DNA from: Phascolarctobacterium sp.
Lineage (GTDB): Bacteria; Bacillota; Negativicutes; Acidaminococcales; Acidaminococcaceae
DNA: 59,058 nucleotides
Assembly: GCF_030531065.1 (NCBI RefSeq)
Contig: NZ_JAUNOQ010000013.1
Coordinates: 1 to 59,058, forward strand
Direction: 5' to 3'
Position 1 is the first letter of the stretch, and every line of letters begins with the position of its first letter. The notes beneath the pieces are model-generated. The model did no database searches. It had not been told where the DNA came from and saw nothing but the letters and a program-made list of their open reading frames with translations. A program made the position numbers and the translations under genes. Shown here one piece after another: positions 1 through 8,744 of the stretch.

Positions 1-205
1 AGATTCTTCTTTTTCTTCTCTTTTTGTTGGTTTTTCTCTTCTTATTTCTTCTTGCCATGATTAATTCATAAATATTTACGTTAGTAAATATAACATCGTT
101 ATAATGCCGTATATCATATATACTATATCTGTATTTTAGCACACTGCTTTCTCTTTTCTCCTTTAAAAGTGTCCAGAACAAGGGGGTTAGCTGAATATAA
201 AATAC

Positions 206-234
206 TTGTCTGAAAAATAAATCTCTGTTATACT
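206..234 (+). promoter_or_regulatory. sigma-70 type promoter upstream of the Rpn remnant
   Basis: A -35 box TTGTCT (206-211) and a -10 box TATACT (229-234) are separated by exactly 17 bases. The promoter points at the decayed Rpn-family fragment, so it probably once drove the full gene. Apart from this promoter I see no gene or RNA in bases 1-285, which are AT-rich with short pyrimidine runs at the left edge. Confidence 0.5.
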
Positions 235-285
235 AAAAATATAATAAAGTTTAACAACTTCAAAAAGGCAGTAAACGGACGCTGA

Positions 286-744
286 TTAAGAGCGTTCCGC
301 GAGAATTTCGTTAATATTGAACAAAATTCAGCAGTACCGAGCAGATGTTTGGAAAGTCCTGACTTGGAATTAAACAACGGGGCGACGGTAATGATTATTA
401 ATTCCTTGGGGATTAAGGGAAATATTTCGCCCAGAGCCAAAAGCTTTTTAGAATATGTAAATGATAGAATCGTAAGAGACGCTTTCACTCAGGAAATTGC
501 CGATGAGGTAACGCGGTTGAAGCGCAGCAGCGCAGTTAGGAGGCAGTATATGCTATTGGAAATGAAATTGCATGACGCGCGTATGGACGGCAGGGAAGAA
601 GGCAAGATTGAAGCTGAAACGAGTACCGCTCTTGATATGCTCAAGGATAAGGAGCCTTTGACAAAAATCGTAAAATATTCCCGTCTTAGTGAGGAAGAAA
701 TTTATGCTTTGGCGCAGGCCAACGGTTTAACTGTAATTGAATAG
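286..744 (+). pseudogene. C-terminal remnant of an Rpn-family PD-(D/E)XK nuclease
   Basis: Only the tail of the family is present: a helical stretch (SPRAKSFLEYVNDR), a charged linker (DGREEGKIEAE) and the usual closing element (PLTKIVKYSRLSEEEIYAL). The catalytic D-ExQ core is absent. The open frame begins after a TGA at 283-285, and the only nearby start is a TTG at 349 with no convincing ribosome site. Full-length relatives at 17.3-20.5 kb have about 265-290 residues, so this is about half a gene, probably left by a deletion that joined an old promoter to the tail. The family (recombination-promoting nuclease/transposase) is recognised from the tail architecture only. A short expressed protein from TTG 349 (131 residues) cannot be excluded. 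Confidence 0.6.
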
Positions 745-762
745 AGGATTAAGCGTATAACG

Positions 763-812
763 ATAACGCTCCAGCGTACTGCATAGAAAATGGTACGTTG
801 GAGCGTTATTTG
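763..812. terminator. bidirectional terminator between the Rpn remnant and the sigma factor gene
   Basis: A 17-bp stem (763-779 with 793-809, one imperfect pair) closes a 13-base loop and is followed by a T-rich stretch on the plus strand. It lies between two convergent genes. Confidence 0.75.
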
Positions 813-859
813 CTTTATAATGCCTTGAGTAAATTTTTAAGGCTTACCTTTTTAGATAA

Positions 860-1456
860 TCATTTCAGAAAATTGCAATAATTATCTTTAAGCTTTTTCA
901 ACGCCCGCTGCTGGTGCAGATATGCCGTTTTAAAGCTTACGCCCTGACTGGAGCTGTATTCCTGCAGCGTGTAGCCGTGAAGAAAGGTTGCCTTAATTAC
1001 CTGCCGCTGTTTGGGCGTAAGCTGCGCTAAAGCCTGTTCTAAGAAATGCTTATCTTCAAAGCTGGCGATGTGGTCAAAAGCGTTGTTAGGCTGGGATTCC
1101 TGCAAATCGTCACCCTCTGCGTTCAGCGATAAGCTGCTGGGTGCAGAACTGTTCCGGAAGATTTTTTGCAGCAGCATATAATAAATACGCTTCTTCACAA
1201 GCCCCGGCAGCAGGCGGTACTTATTGCCCTTGTAGGCATGGATAAACTCTAAAAATATTTCCCACGCGATATTTACGGCGTCCTCGCCTAAGGCGGCGGC
1301 AATATAGCTGCGGCGGGCTTCCTTGTAAATCAAGGGCGTGAAGGCTGCGCACAGGCGGTCGATGGCCTGCTGGTCGCAGTCCTGCGCCCGCTGCACAAGG
1401 CTTTTCAGCTCGGTGGGAGTGAAGGTCCGGTATTCAGTTTTCTTGTTTTTGGTCAA
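860..1456 (-). CDS. sigma-70 family RNA polymerase sigma factor (ECF-like)
   Basis: A 198-residue protein with the two-domain layout of small alternative sigma factors. A region 2-like segment (about residues 17-95, with LIYKEARRSY and AWEIFLEFIHAYKG) is followed by a linker and a region 4 helix-turn-helix (about 135-190, LTPKQRQVIKATFLHGYTLQEYSSSQGVS). It would direct core polymerase to a dedicated promoter set. No anti-sigma gene is next to it; the neighbour is a divergent XRE regulator. It sits just upstream of the polysaccharide locus, which makes control of that locus a plausible but unproven job. It could also be a remnant of a mobile element, since small sigma factors of this kind occur on conjugative elements. 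Family confidence is high, target unknown. Confidence 0.85.
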   Translation of the reverse strand: MTKNKKTEYRTFTPTELKSLVQRAQDCDQQAIDRLCAAFTPLIYKEARRSYIAAALGEDAVNIAWEIFLEFIHAYKGNKYRLLPGLVKKRIYYMLLQKIFRNSSAPSSLSLNAEGDDLQESQPNNAFDHIASFEDKHFLEQALAQLTPKQRQVIKATFLHGYTLQEYSSSQGVSFKTAYLHQQRALKKLKDNYCNFLK

Positions 1457-1661
1457 TCTTTGTCATCCTTTAAGGCCCAAGGGAGCGCTTGGCGGCGCTG
1501 TAGGGCCTTGGTTATGACGGAAATCCGTACTGTACTACATCGGCGCTCGATGGGCTTATTATAACACGAAAATTTAGAATTATAGCAAAAAGGCAATATA
1601 TTGCCGAAAAGGCGTTTTACGAAAATTTTGTTGTACCCTAGGTAACGAAGGGGGCGGCAAA
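1457..1661. promoter_or_regulatory. divergent control region with a perfect 14-bp palindrome
   Basis: The gap between the divergent sigma factor and XRE genes holds a perfect palindrome GGCAATATATTGCC at 1592-1605 and TATAAT-like boxes reading toward the sigma factor gene (minus-strand TATAAT near 1557-1562 and 1579-1584). No good -35 box stands out. The palindrome is a natural candidate operator for the XRE protein encoded next to it; that link is inference. Confidence 0.4.
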
Positions 1662-2123
1662 ATGCAAAGGGAAGTAAAAGATTTTTTGGATATGCTGCGC
1701 AAGGAAATAGGCGAAAGCATTATTGACAGAAGGCGTAAGAAGAGGATACGGCAGCAGGAGCTGGCAGCGATGTGTGGCATATCGCAGAGAATGCTGCGGC
1801 TGGTAGAAAGCGGGGAACAGCGTTACGGGCTGGACATATACTTGCTTATAAGCATAGCGCTGGAACTGGAGCCGGAAGCGCTTCTGGCGGAGAGCGTACA
1901 GAAAATGCAGGTAACAGGCGACGGCAGGGAAAGGCTGGAAAAGGAGCGGGAAGCGGTATATGTGCATATGCAGAAGCGGCTTGAGGGGTACAGGAAAGGA
2001 AAAGAAAGGTGGCCTGCGGAAGAACGGCGAGCCAAAGGGTCGCAAGAAGCAGAAACAAAAGCTAAAGGCCAGCCAAAAGGTCTTGCGAGGGGGGGCAGAT
2101 GTGCTAGAATATACGTAGCGTGA
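1662..2123 (+). CDS. XRE-family helix-turn-helix regulator
   Basis: A 153-residue protein with an N-terminal Cro/C1-type DNA-binding domain (about residues 18-75: RQQELAAMCGISQRMLRLVESGEQ) and a lysine/glutamate/arginine-rich C-terminal tail of no recognisable fold. The ATG at 1662 follows a G-rich ribosome site (AGGGGG). The gene is divergent from the sigma factor gene, so the two probably form a regulatory pair. The last codons run through a seven-G tract (2089-2095); a change in its length would alter only the final residues. The DNA-binding role is confident, the target is not known. Confidence 0.75.
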   Translation: MQREVKDFLDMLRKEIGESIIDRRRKKRIRQQELAAMCGISQRMLRLVESGEQRYGLDIYLLISIALELEPEALLAESVQKMQVTGDGRERLEKEREAVYVHMQKRLEGYRKGKERWPAEERRAKGSQEAETKAKGQPKGLARGGRCARIYVA

Positions 2124-2132
2124 TTTTAAATT

Positions 2133-2177
2133 ATCCTGCGTTCATAACTTTTTAAATCTAGCGAAGGGGCGCAGGAT
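2133..2177 (+). other. inverted repeat in the leader of the polysaccharide operon
   Basis: ATCCTGCG (2133-2140) pairs perfectly with CGCAGGAT (2170-2177) across a 29-base loop, in the gap before the first polysaccharide gene. No T-tract follows, so it is not an obvious terminator. It could be a leader-RNA hairpin or a binding site. Confidence 0.3.
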
Positions 2178-2268
2178 GAGGGATTGGATTATTTTTGAGT
2201 AGCTGTTATGTAATCGGCAGAGATTTGATTGGAAAGTCAAGATAGAAATTTAGGAGAGGAAACTTTTC

Positions 2269-3696
2269 TTGATGAATGGCGAGTGGAAAAACAAGCAGTT
2301 GCATATTGTTTTGGTAAGCATGACGTTGATATGTGATTATGTGACTATACTGGCAGCGGAAGAAGGCGCTTTTTTGCTGCGTAATTGGTTCTTTCAATCC
2401 AGTAGCCTGCATATTTCCTGGTTAAACTTTTGGATTATTTTTCCAGCGTTATTTTTACTGCTTTTGCATTTGAACCAGTTGTACAGCCGTCGCCGCCCTT
2501 TTTTCAAGGAGGCGGAGATGGTTTTTCATGCTTGCGTATATGCTACGCTTACATTGTCTTTTTTGCTTTATGCTGCGCGTCTGGCAGGCAGTACCAGCCG
2601 CTTTTTTACGGTGACCTTTGGCATTACGGCCTTTGTATTTCTAACGCTGGCGCGTTATGGATTGAAACGCTTCCTTATGGGACGCGGGCTTTTACAAGTA
2701 CAGACGATAGTTATTGGAGCGGGAAAGACAGCGGAGCTTTTGGCGCGCGCTATTGAGGGAGATGCAGGCTTAGGTTATAAAATTATCGGGTTGTTAGAAG
2801 ATAACCGCGTATGCAAAGGTGGTTTGGAGAAGTATCCTCTTTTAGGTGGTTTTGCCGATGCGGAGCGCGTTATTAAAGAAACCGGCGTAAAGCATGTGTT
2901 TATTGCAGCTCCCGGACTTAGAGATGAAGCGTTGGGTAGGCTTATCTACCGGGTGCAGCCGTTAGTAAAAAATATCGGCGTTATTCCCAATCTTGTAGGC
3001 GTACCGCTGGGGTCGGTGGAGGCGGAAAGTATTTTCAGCGAGAAGCTGTTGATTTTGCGGTTGAAAAATAATCTGGCGCGGCCGCTGAACCGGGCGATTA
3101 AGCTTGTATTTGATTACACCTTAACAATCGTGGGAACGATATGTATTTCCCCATTGCTTTTATATATTGCGTACAGAATAAAAAAGGAAGATCCGGGACC
3201 GATTTTTTTCGCACATACGCGGATTGGCAAGGATGGCAAGTCTTTTCCCTGTTATAAGTTCCGCAGTATGGTCGTTAATTCTAAAGATATGCTGGAGACG
3301 TACTTGGCAGAGAATCCTGCGGCAAGAGAAGAATGGGAGCGCGATTTTAAACTGAAGGACGACCCGCGTGTTACACCGATTGGCAAGATTCTGCGCAAGA
3401 CCAGCCTGGACGAGCTGCCGCAAATCTTTAACGTGCTGCGCGGCGAGATGAGTTTAGTAGGGCCCAGGCCGATAATAGCGGAAGAACTGGCGCGCTACGG
3501 CGAGTATGTGGGCGATTATCTGATGGTGAAGCCCGGCATAACCGGTATGTGGCAGGTGAGCGGCCGCAGCGATATCGAGTACAGCGAGCGTGTGCAGTTA
3601 GACAGCTGGTACGTGCGTAATTGGAGCATGTGGCTGGATTTTATGCTGCTGTTTAAAACTTTTGCTGTGGTTCTGGGGAGAAAGGGTGCGTATTGA
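2269..3696 (+). CDS. undecaprenyl-phosphate sugar-phosphotransferase (WbaP-type) initiating polysaccharide synthesis
   Basis: The 475-residue membrane protein transfers a sugar-1-phosphate from a UDP-sugar to undecaprenyl phosphate, the first step of repeat-unit assembly. It has four or five N-terminal membrane segments (residues 10-135), a Rossmann-like middle domain (TIVIGAGKTAELLARAI), another membrane segment near 275-300, and the catalytic bacterial sugar transferase domain. That domain shows KKEDPGPIFFAHTRIG, YKFRSM, DELPQIFNVLRGEMSLVGPRP and ITGMWQVSGRSD. The overall plan matches the WbaP/galactose-1-P group rather than short PglC types, but the sugar cannot be read from the sequence. 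TTG at 2269 lies 8 bases after AGGAGAGGA; ATG at 2272 is the alternative. It is the first gene of the locus and overlaps glf. Confidence 0.9.
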   Translation: MMNGEWKNKQLHIVLVSMTLICDYVTILAAEEGAFLLRNWFFQSSSLHISWLNFWIIFPALFLLLLHLNQLYSRRRPFFKEAEMVFHACVYATLTLSFLLYAARLAGSTSRFFTVTFGITAFVFLTLARYGLKRFLMGRGLLQVQTIVIGAGKTAELLARAIEGDAGLGYKIIGLLEDNRVCKGGLEKYPLLGGFADAERVIKETGVKHVFIAAPGLRDEALGRLIYRVQPLVKNIGVIPNLVGVPLGSVEAESIFSEKLLILRLKNNLARPLNRAIKLVFDYTLTIVGTICISPLLLYIAYRIKKEDPGPIFFAHTRIGKDGKSFPCYKFRSMVVNSKDMLETYLAENPAAREEWERDFKLKDDPRVTPIGKILRKTSLDELPQIFNVLRGEMSLVGPRPIIAEELARYGEYVGDYLMVKPGITGMWQVSGRSDIEYSERVQLDSWYVRNWSMWLDFMLLFKTFAVVLGRKGAY

Positions 3697-4814
3697 TGAG
3701 CAAGTATGATTATTTAGTCGTCGGCAGCGGTTTGTTTGGCGCTGTTTTTGCCCATGAAGCCAATGTGCGTGGCAAAAAGGTTTTGGTAATCGACAAGCGC
3801 AATCATATCGCCGGTAATGTTTACACCGAAAAAATAGAAAACATCAACGTGCATATTTACGGCGCGCATATTTTCCATACGAATTTAAAACGTGTATGGG
3901 ATTATGTAAATCAATTTGCCGTTTTCAACCGCTTTACTAATTCACCGGTGGCGAATTATCACGGAGAACTGTATAGCCTGCCCTTTAATATGTACACCTT
4001 TAATAAAATGTGGGGCGTGGTTACGCCGGAGGAAGCTGCGGCTAAGATTGAAGAACAAAAACACGCGGCTAATATCAGCGAACCGAAAAATTTAGAGGAA
4101 CAGGCGATTTCCCTAGTCGGTACGGATATTTATGAAAAGCTGATTAAGGGTTATACGGAAAAGCAATGGGGCAGAGCGTGCAGCGAACTGCCGGCCTTCA
4201 TTATTAAGCGCCTGCCTGTGCGCTTAACCTTTGATAATAATTATTTCAATGCCTTATACCAGGGTATTCCCGTGGGCGGTTACACGCAAATGGTCGCGAA
4301 TATGTTGGAGGGAATAGAGGTACGGTTGGGCGTCGATTACTTAGAAGATAAAGACGAGCTGGACGCTGTAGCGGATAAAGTAGTTTATACCGGACCTATT
4401 GACGCTTACTTCGGCTATCAATTAGGCAATTTGGAATACCGCAGCGTGTGCTTTGAAAACGAAGTACTGGATACGCCGAATTTTCAGGGTAACGCGGCGG
4501 TGAATTATACGGACAGGGAAACGCCGTGGACTCGCATCATCGAGCATAAATGGTTTGAGTTTGGCAAGGATAAGGACGGCAACGATTTGCCCAAGACGGT
4601 CATTAGCCGCGAGTACAGCAGCGAGTGGCAACCGGGGGATGAGCCGTATTACCCTGTTAACGACGAAAAGAACGGCAGGTTGTACGCGGAATACAAGAAG
4701 CTGGCCGACGCGGAAGTCAATGTTATTTTTGGCGGACGCTTAGGCGAGTATAAGTATTATGACATGGACGCCGTTATCGACAGCGCGCTGAATTTAGCTG
4801 ATAAGGAATTATAA
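3696..4814 (+). CDS. glf: UDP-galactopyranose mutase
   Basis: A flavoenzyme that interconverts UDP-galactopyranose and UDP-galactofuranose, so the glycan made here probably contains galactofuranose. The N-terminus carries the FAD-binding Rossmann motif (VVGSGLFGAVFAHEA, then DKRNHIAGN) followed by the family signature HIYGAHIFHT. The GLF domain follows, with EKQWG and a C-terminal EYKYYDMD segment. Length (372 residues) is normal. The ATG at 3696 overlaps the stop of the preceding gene (TGATG), indicating translational coupling; a TTG one codon upstream is also in frame. Confidence 0.96.
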   Translation: MSKYDYLVVGSGLFGAVFAHEANVRGKKVLVIDKRNHIAGNVYTEKIENINVHIYGAHIFHTNLKRVWDYVNQFAVFNRFTNSPVANYHGELYSLPFNMYTFNKMWGVVTPEEAAAKIEEQKHAANISEPKNLEEQAISLVGTDIYEKLIKGYTEKQWGRACSELPAFIIKRLPVRLTFDNNYFNALYQGIPVGGYTQMVANMLEGIEVRLGVDYLEDKDELDAVADKVVYTGPIDAYFGYQLGNLEYRSVCFENEVLDTPNFQGNAAVNYTDRETPWTRIIEHKWFEFGKDKDGNDLPKTVISREYSSEWQPGDEPYYPVNDEKNGRLYAEYKKLADAEVNVIFGGRLGEYKYYDMDAVIDSALNLADKEL

Positions 4815-4817
4815 GTT

Positions 4818-5579
4818 GTGGATATCAAAATTTTAGTAGCTACGCACAAAGCATATTGGACGCCGGACGACGACGTGTACTTACCCTTGCATGTTGGCAG
4901 AGAAAGTAAAAGCGATTTAGGCTTTACCGGCGATAATACGGGCGAGAATATTTCCTGTAAAAACGCTAATTATTGCGAACTTACTGGCTTGTATTGGGCG
5001 TGGAAAAATTTGCAGTGCGATTACATCGGTTTGTGTCATTATCGTCGCTATTTTGCTAAAAGTAGATATAGCGGCAATATAGAAAGCAAGCGTAAAGCTA
5101 TTTTTCATAAAGAAGATTACGAAGTGCTGCTGACAAAGTATGATGTGATTTTGCCACAACAACGCAATTATTATATTGAGACGGTGCGCAGCCAGTATGA
5201 GCACGCTCATAATAAACGCGATCTTGACGAAGCAGAAAGAGTTATTGCCGAAAAATATTCGGAGTACAGCGAAGCTTTTGCTAAAGTTATGCAGCGTCGC
5301 AAGCTGCACATTTTAAATATGTTCGTTATGAAAAAAGCTTTATTTGACGAGTATTGTACCTGGCTGTTTGACATTCTTTTTGAGTTGGAGAAGAGAATTG
5401 ATATAAGTAGTTATAACCAATATGAAGCAAGAGTGTTTGGCTTTTTAAGCGAAAGGCTTTTTAATGTATGGCTGGAAAAACAGCAGTTGAAAATTGTAGA
5501 AATTCCTGTTGTATTTATGGAAAAACAGGATTGGGTTAAGAAAATTTATGAGTTTTTGAAGAGAAAGTTCAGGGGATAA
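4818..5579 (+). CDS. DUF4422 family protein, probable glycosyltransferase
   Basis: A 253-residue protein beginning IKILVATHKAYWTPDD, with NYCELTGLYWAWKN and GLCHYRRYF, the hallmark segments of DUF4422. This family occurs in capsule and lipopolysaccharide clusters and is regarded as a glycosyltransferase group; donor and acceptor cannot be read from the sequence. It starts with GTG at 4818, three bases after glf, and is followed four bases later by a GT2 gene. Next to glf, a role as the galactofuranosyl transferase is possible but only inferred. Confidence 0.8.
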   Translation: MDIKILVATHKAYWTPDDDVYLPLHVGRESKSDLGFTGDNTGENISCKNANYCELTGLYWAWKNLQCDYIGLCHYRRYFAKSRYSGNIESKRKAIFHKEDYEVLLTKYDVILPQQRNYYIETVRSQYEHAHNKRDLDEAERVIAEKYSEYSEAFAKVMQRRKLHILNMFVMKKALFDEYCTWLFDILFELEKRIDISSYNQYEARVFGFLSERLFNVWLEKQQLKIVEIPVVFMEKQDWVKKIYEFLKRKFRG

Positions 5580-5583
5580 AGTA

Positions 5584-6592
5584 ATGGTTAATGATAAGCC
5601 GTTTTTTAGTATAATCATGCCTGTCTATAATGCCGAAAATTTTCTACCAAAGGCAATTGATAGTATTTTAAATCAGAGTTATAGGGATTTTGAGTTAATA
5701 TTGGTTGATGATTGTTCTTCTGATAAGAGCCTTGAATTATGCATAGAATATTTGCAACAGGATAATCGTATAAAGCTTTTAAAAAATACTTTCAATTTTG
5801 GGCCTTCTGTTGCGAGAAATAAGGGATTGGATAATGCTGAGGGAGAATATATTGGATTTATAGATGCAGATGATTATATTGAAGAAGATTTACTTAAATT
5901 AATTTATGAAGAAGTAAAACATAGTAGTGCTGATATCATTAAATTTGGAGTAGTTGAAGAATATTATAATGAAAAAAAGGAGCTTGTATCTGTAAAAAAA
6001 TTTAGTCCAGGAGAGTTTATTTTAAAAAATCAAGAAGATATATATGTGGAATTCCTTCTATAGGAATTACAGAAGGAATTCCACAAGTATAAGGTTAAAC
6101 CCAAATATTAAAGTTAACGAAGACTTTGATTATAATGTCCGCTTGTTGAAAAATATCAAAATATTTCAGGGAATAGATTTCTGTGGATATCATTATAGTA
6201 AAAGAATAAATAATAGTTTATCTACCAAGGATAATAAAGAATATTATAAAGACCATATGAGGAAAATTAGTGGTTTTATTGATCTCTTTGGTGGTTATGA
6301 TAGAATGCCGGAACTTGTAAAATCTAATGTATTTTGGTTATACACCCGCTATGTTTATTCTGCGCTTGAGCGTGTAAATAGAGAAGATAGATATTGTACT
6401 TTAAAAATGGTTATGCAAGATAACCATTTTCAATGTTTTTTAAATACACATTTTATTGACATTGGATTAAAGGAAAAAATTTTAATTGGCTGCTTGAAGT
6501 CAAATAGTAAAATGATGATTATGATACTAGTTAATTGTATTCAATTTTTTAAGGAAAAGTTACCTACAATATTTATTACTATGAAAAGGTGA
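5584..6592 (+). pseudogene. GT2 glycosyltransferase split by a frameshift (possibly phase-variable)
   Basis: The first part (5584-6063, 159 residues) has the GT2 nucleotide-sugar fold: FSIIMPVYNAENFLPKAIDSIL, LVDDCSSD, ARNKGLDNAEGEYIGFIDADDY. It runs into a stop at 6061. The second part continues in another frame from about 6044 to 6592 (WNSFYRNY, NPNIKVNEDFDYNVRLL), which is the acceptor half of the same protein. The frames meet at the repeat ATATATAT (6038-6045). Adding one AT unit restores one frame reading QEDIYMWNSFYR, giving a normal protein of about 335 residues. A perfect 14-bp inverted repeat (6046-6059 with 6071-6084) follows directly. The gene is clearly AT-richer than its upstream neighbours, suggesting acquisition. 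Decay, sequencing error and reversible slippage are all possible. Confidence 0.75.
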
Positions 6593-6597
6593 CAGAG

Positions 6598-7770
6598 ATG
6601 AATAATAAAGTAAAGATTTTGCAGATAGGTATGACAAGAAACATTGGCGGTTTAGAAACTTATCTTATGCAGCAATTTGATAACATAGATAAAAATAAAC
6701 TACAGTATGATTTTGTTAATATAACATCTGAATATGATATCGTATTCAGAGATAAAATAGTAAAAAAAGGTAGCCGAATATATAATATTCTATCGAGGCA
6801 TAAAAATCCTATTAGGCACTATTGGCAATGGATAAAATTGCTCTCCAATGTAGGGAAACAATATAAAGGCATCATTTTAAATTCCAATAGTTTAACGTAC
6901 ATTTATCCTTTGTTTATTGCTAAATTTTTTGGTATATCAATTAGAGTATTACATTCCCATAATGCTGGCTTTGAAGGAAAAGTAAGTCTTTTCAGGAAAA
7001 GTTTAATTTATTTGAACAGAATACTTATGGATTATAGTGTGACAGATTATTTTGCTTGTTCAGATAAGGCTGGGCAATGGATGTTTCCTAGCAAAGATTA
7101 TAGAGTTATACATAATGCTATTGACCCAGAACCATATTGCTTTGACAGCAAACGAAGAAATAAAATTAGAATGGAAAATGGGTTGGTTGGGAAATTTGTG
7201 GTAGGACATGTCGGGCGTTTTACTTATCAGAAGAATCAAGAGTTTTTAATTAGATTATGGCAGAAATTTTCTGAAATATATCCTGCTTCTTTATTACTAT
7301 TAGTGGGTAGCGGAGAAAAAGAAGCGGAGATAAAGAGATTAGCCCAAACGCTTAAGCTGAATAATATATTGTATTTGGGGCAGCGGGAGGACGTGCCTGA
7401 ACTTATGCAGGCCATGGATTGTTTTGTTTTGCCCAGCCACTTTGAGGGGCTGTGCCTCGTTGGCATCGAGGCACAGGCAGCTGGATTACCGTGCTTCTTT
7501 GCCGATAAGATTACTAGAGAAGTAGGTATTACTCGTTTAGCTAACTTTATAAGCCTTAACGAGCCGGATAAATGGATTAGCGCAATGGGCGAATGTAAAG
7601 ATACGACTAAGCGTAAAAATATGCTCAATGAAGTAACAACAGCAGGGTACGATATCAATCTTGAAATAAAAAATATGGAAGCAATCTATTTGAAAGGAAG
7701 GAAAATAACGCAATGTACACCCCCCCCTCGACTGACGTATCAGATGAGAAGAATAATGCTGGCGGCATAA
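6598..7770 (+). CDS. GT4-type glycosyltransferase
   Basis: About 390 residues with the GT-B two-domain plan. The N-terminal domain shows IGMTRNIGGLETYLMQQF and SHNAGFEG. The C-terminal GT4 domain has VGHVGRFTYQKNQEFLI, LLLVGSGEKEAEI, YLGQREDVPELMQAMDCFVLPSHFEGL and GIEAQAAGLPCFFAD, with the EX7E-like donor site in the last two segments. ATG 6598 is preferred because AAAGGTGA precedes it; GTG 6589 is also in frame. The first 1.1 kb is AT-rich. The last roughly 18 codons run out of frame through the poly-C leader of the next gene, so the C-terminal tail (CTPPPRLTYQMRR) depends on tract length and stops earlier with seven Cs. The substrate is unknown. Confidence 0.88.
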   Translation: MNNKVKILQIGMTRNIGGLETYLMQQFDNIDKNKLQYDFVNITSEYDIVFRDKIVKKGSRIYNILSRHKNPIRHYWQWIKLLSNVGKQYKGIILNSNSLTYIYPLFIAKFFGISIRVLHSHNAGFEGKVSLFRKSLIYLNRILMDYSVTDYFACSDKAGQWMFPSKDYRVIHNAIDPEPYCFDSKRRNKIRMENGLVGKFVVGHVGRFTYQKNQEFLIRLWQKFSEIYPASLLLLVGSGEKEAEIKRLAQTLKLNNILYLGQREDVPELMQAMDCFVLPSHFEGLCLVGIEAQAAGLPCFFADKITREVGITRLANFISLNEPDKWISAMGECKDTTKRKNMLNEVTTAGYDINLEIKNMEAIYLKGRKITQCTPPPRLTYQMRRIMLAA

Positions 7771-7772
7771 AG
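7713..7772 (+). repeat. poly-C leader repeat, copy 1 (C8, in frame)
   Basis: ATGTACA followed by eight Cs and then a segment ending AATGCTGGCGGCATAAAG. It is nearly identical to 12846-12905 apart from tract length and a few substitutions. With eight Cs the leader reads in frame into the downstream glycosyltransferase; with seven it would read into a stop at the end of the leader. Confidence 0.8.
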
Positions 7773-8687
7773 CCGCTAGTGAGTTTTATCATTCCTTGCT
7801 ATAAAGAACCGTTAGAACAATTTACGATGGCTGTGGATTCGGTTATTAAGCAAACTTATAAGAATTTAGAGATCATCCTTATTTTGGATAACCCGCAGAA
7901 TGAGGAACTTGCGGCTAAAGCAAAAGAGTACGTCACTTTAGACGAACGAGTCCGTTTTTATCAAAATGGAAAAAATTTAGGATTAGTAGGAACTTTAAAC
8001 AAAGCTATACGCTTGGCTAGTGGAGAGCTTATAGCGCGTCTAGATTCGGACGATTACGCTAAACCGGAGAGAATAGCTACGCAAGTGCAGTTCTTTCCCG
8101 AATACGATATAGTCAGCTCTAACTTCGCTTTTATGAACGCGGATAACGAAATTGTTCGGCATAGGAAGTTTCCGATAGAAGACGGGGAGATTAAAGAGCA
8201 TTTAATTAACATTGAAGACTGCATGTATCATGTCACATGGCTTTTAAAAAAAAGCGTTTACTATCAGCTAGGCTTTTACCGCGATATCGGCCCGTTCGAG
8301 GATTATGATTTTTTACTTAGGGCTGCAAAGAGAAATTTTAAAATGTACAACATTCCTGATGAACTAACATTATATAGAATAAGCGTTGGCGGTATCAGTA
8401 GCACGAATAATGTACGTCAGCATTTGGGCAGCGAATATCTAAGAGCTAATTATGCTGATATTGAAGGTATAACTAAAGAGGATATTGCAAATTATCTTGT
8501 GTCGCCGATTGGTAAAGAGCATGCTCAGGCTTATAAGACTTTTTATAAATATAAGGAAAAAATTATGCAATCTAGAGGAAGATGCCAGTATTATTTCAGA
8601 CTTTTATGTTATGGAACTTATTTGGCGTTTATAAATTATTATGGTAGAAAGAAAATACTTGCCTTTGCTAGAATGATGAAGTTTTAA
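7713..8687 (+). CDS. GT2 glycosyltransferase with a poly-C tract in its first codons (in-frame state)
   Basis: A 324-residue GT-A enzyme: LVSFIIPCYKEPLEQFTMAVDSVIKQ, then LILDNPQ, GLVGTLNKAIRLASGELIARLDSDDY (the DxD-type site) and GPFEDYDFLLRAAK. The first 20 residues (MYTPPSTDVS...AGGIK) come from a leader that holds eight Cs at 7720-7727. No other good start precedes the conserved LVSFIIP strand, so expression depends on this tract. A strong purine-rich ribosome site (GAAAGGAAGG) precedes the ATG. Almost the same leader, with seven Cs, is found at 12846. The gene overlaps the preceding GT4 gene and converges on the RelB/YafQ module. The glycosyltransferase call is firm; phase variation is inferred. 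Confidence 0.88.
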   Translation: MYTPPSTDVSDEKNNAGGIKPLVSFIIPCYKEPLEQFTMAVDSVIKQTYKNLEIILILDNPQNEELAAKAKEYVTLDERVRFYQNGKNLGLVGTLNKAIRLASGELIARLDSDDYAKPERIATQVQFFPEYDIVSSNFAFMNADNEIVRHRKFPIEDGEIKEHLINIEDCMYHVTWLLKKSVYYQLGFYRDIGPFEDYDFLLRAAKRNFKMYNIPDELTLYRISVGGISSTNNVRQHLGSEYLRANYADIEGITKEDIANYLVSPIGKEHAQAYKTFYKYKEKIMQSRGRCQYYFRLLCYGTYLAFINYYGRKKILAFARMMKF

Positions 8688-8718
8688 AAGCAAAAACTCC
8701 CTGCGCTTGGGCAGGGAG
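8686..8718 (-). terminator. terminator of the RelB/YafQ operon
   Basis: A perfect 8-bp stem CTCCCTGC/GCAGGGAG (8697-8704 with 8711-8718) with a 6-base loop. On the minus strand it is followed by TTTTTGCTTTT, so it ends toxin-antitoxin transcription and may also shield it from the convergent glycosyltransferase gene. Confidence 0.8.
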
Positions 8719-8744
8719 CCTGGCTTTGGCGTTAAACTGTCTTC

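Noticed and set aside
860-2123. Prophage or conjugative element based on the sigma factor and XRE gene
   Set aside because: No integrase, structural, relaxase or attachment-site features are nearby.
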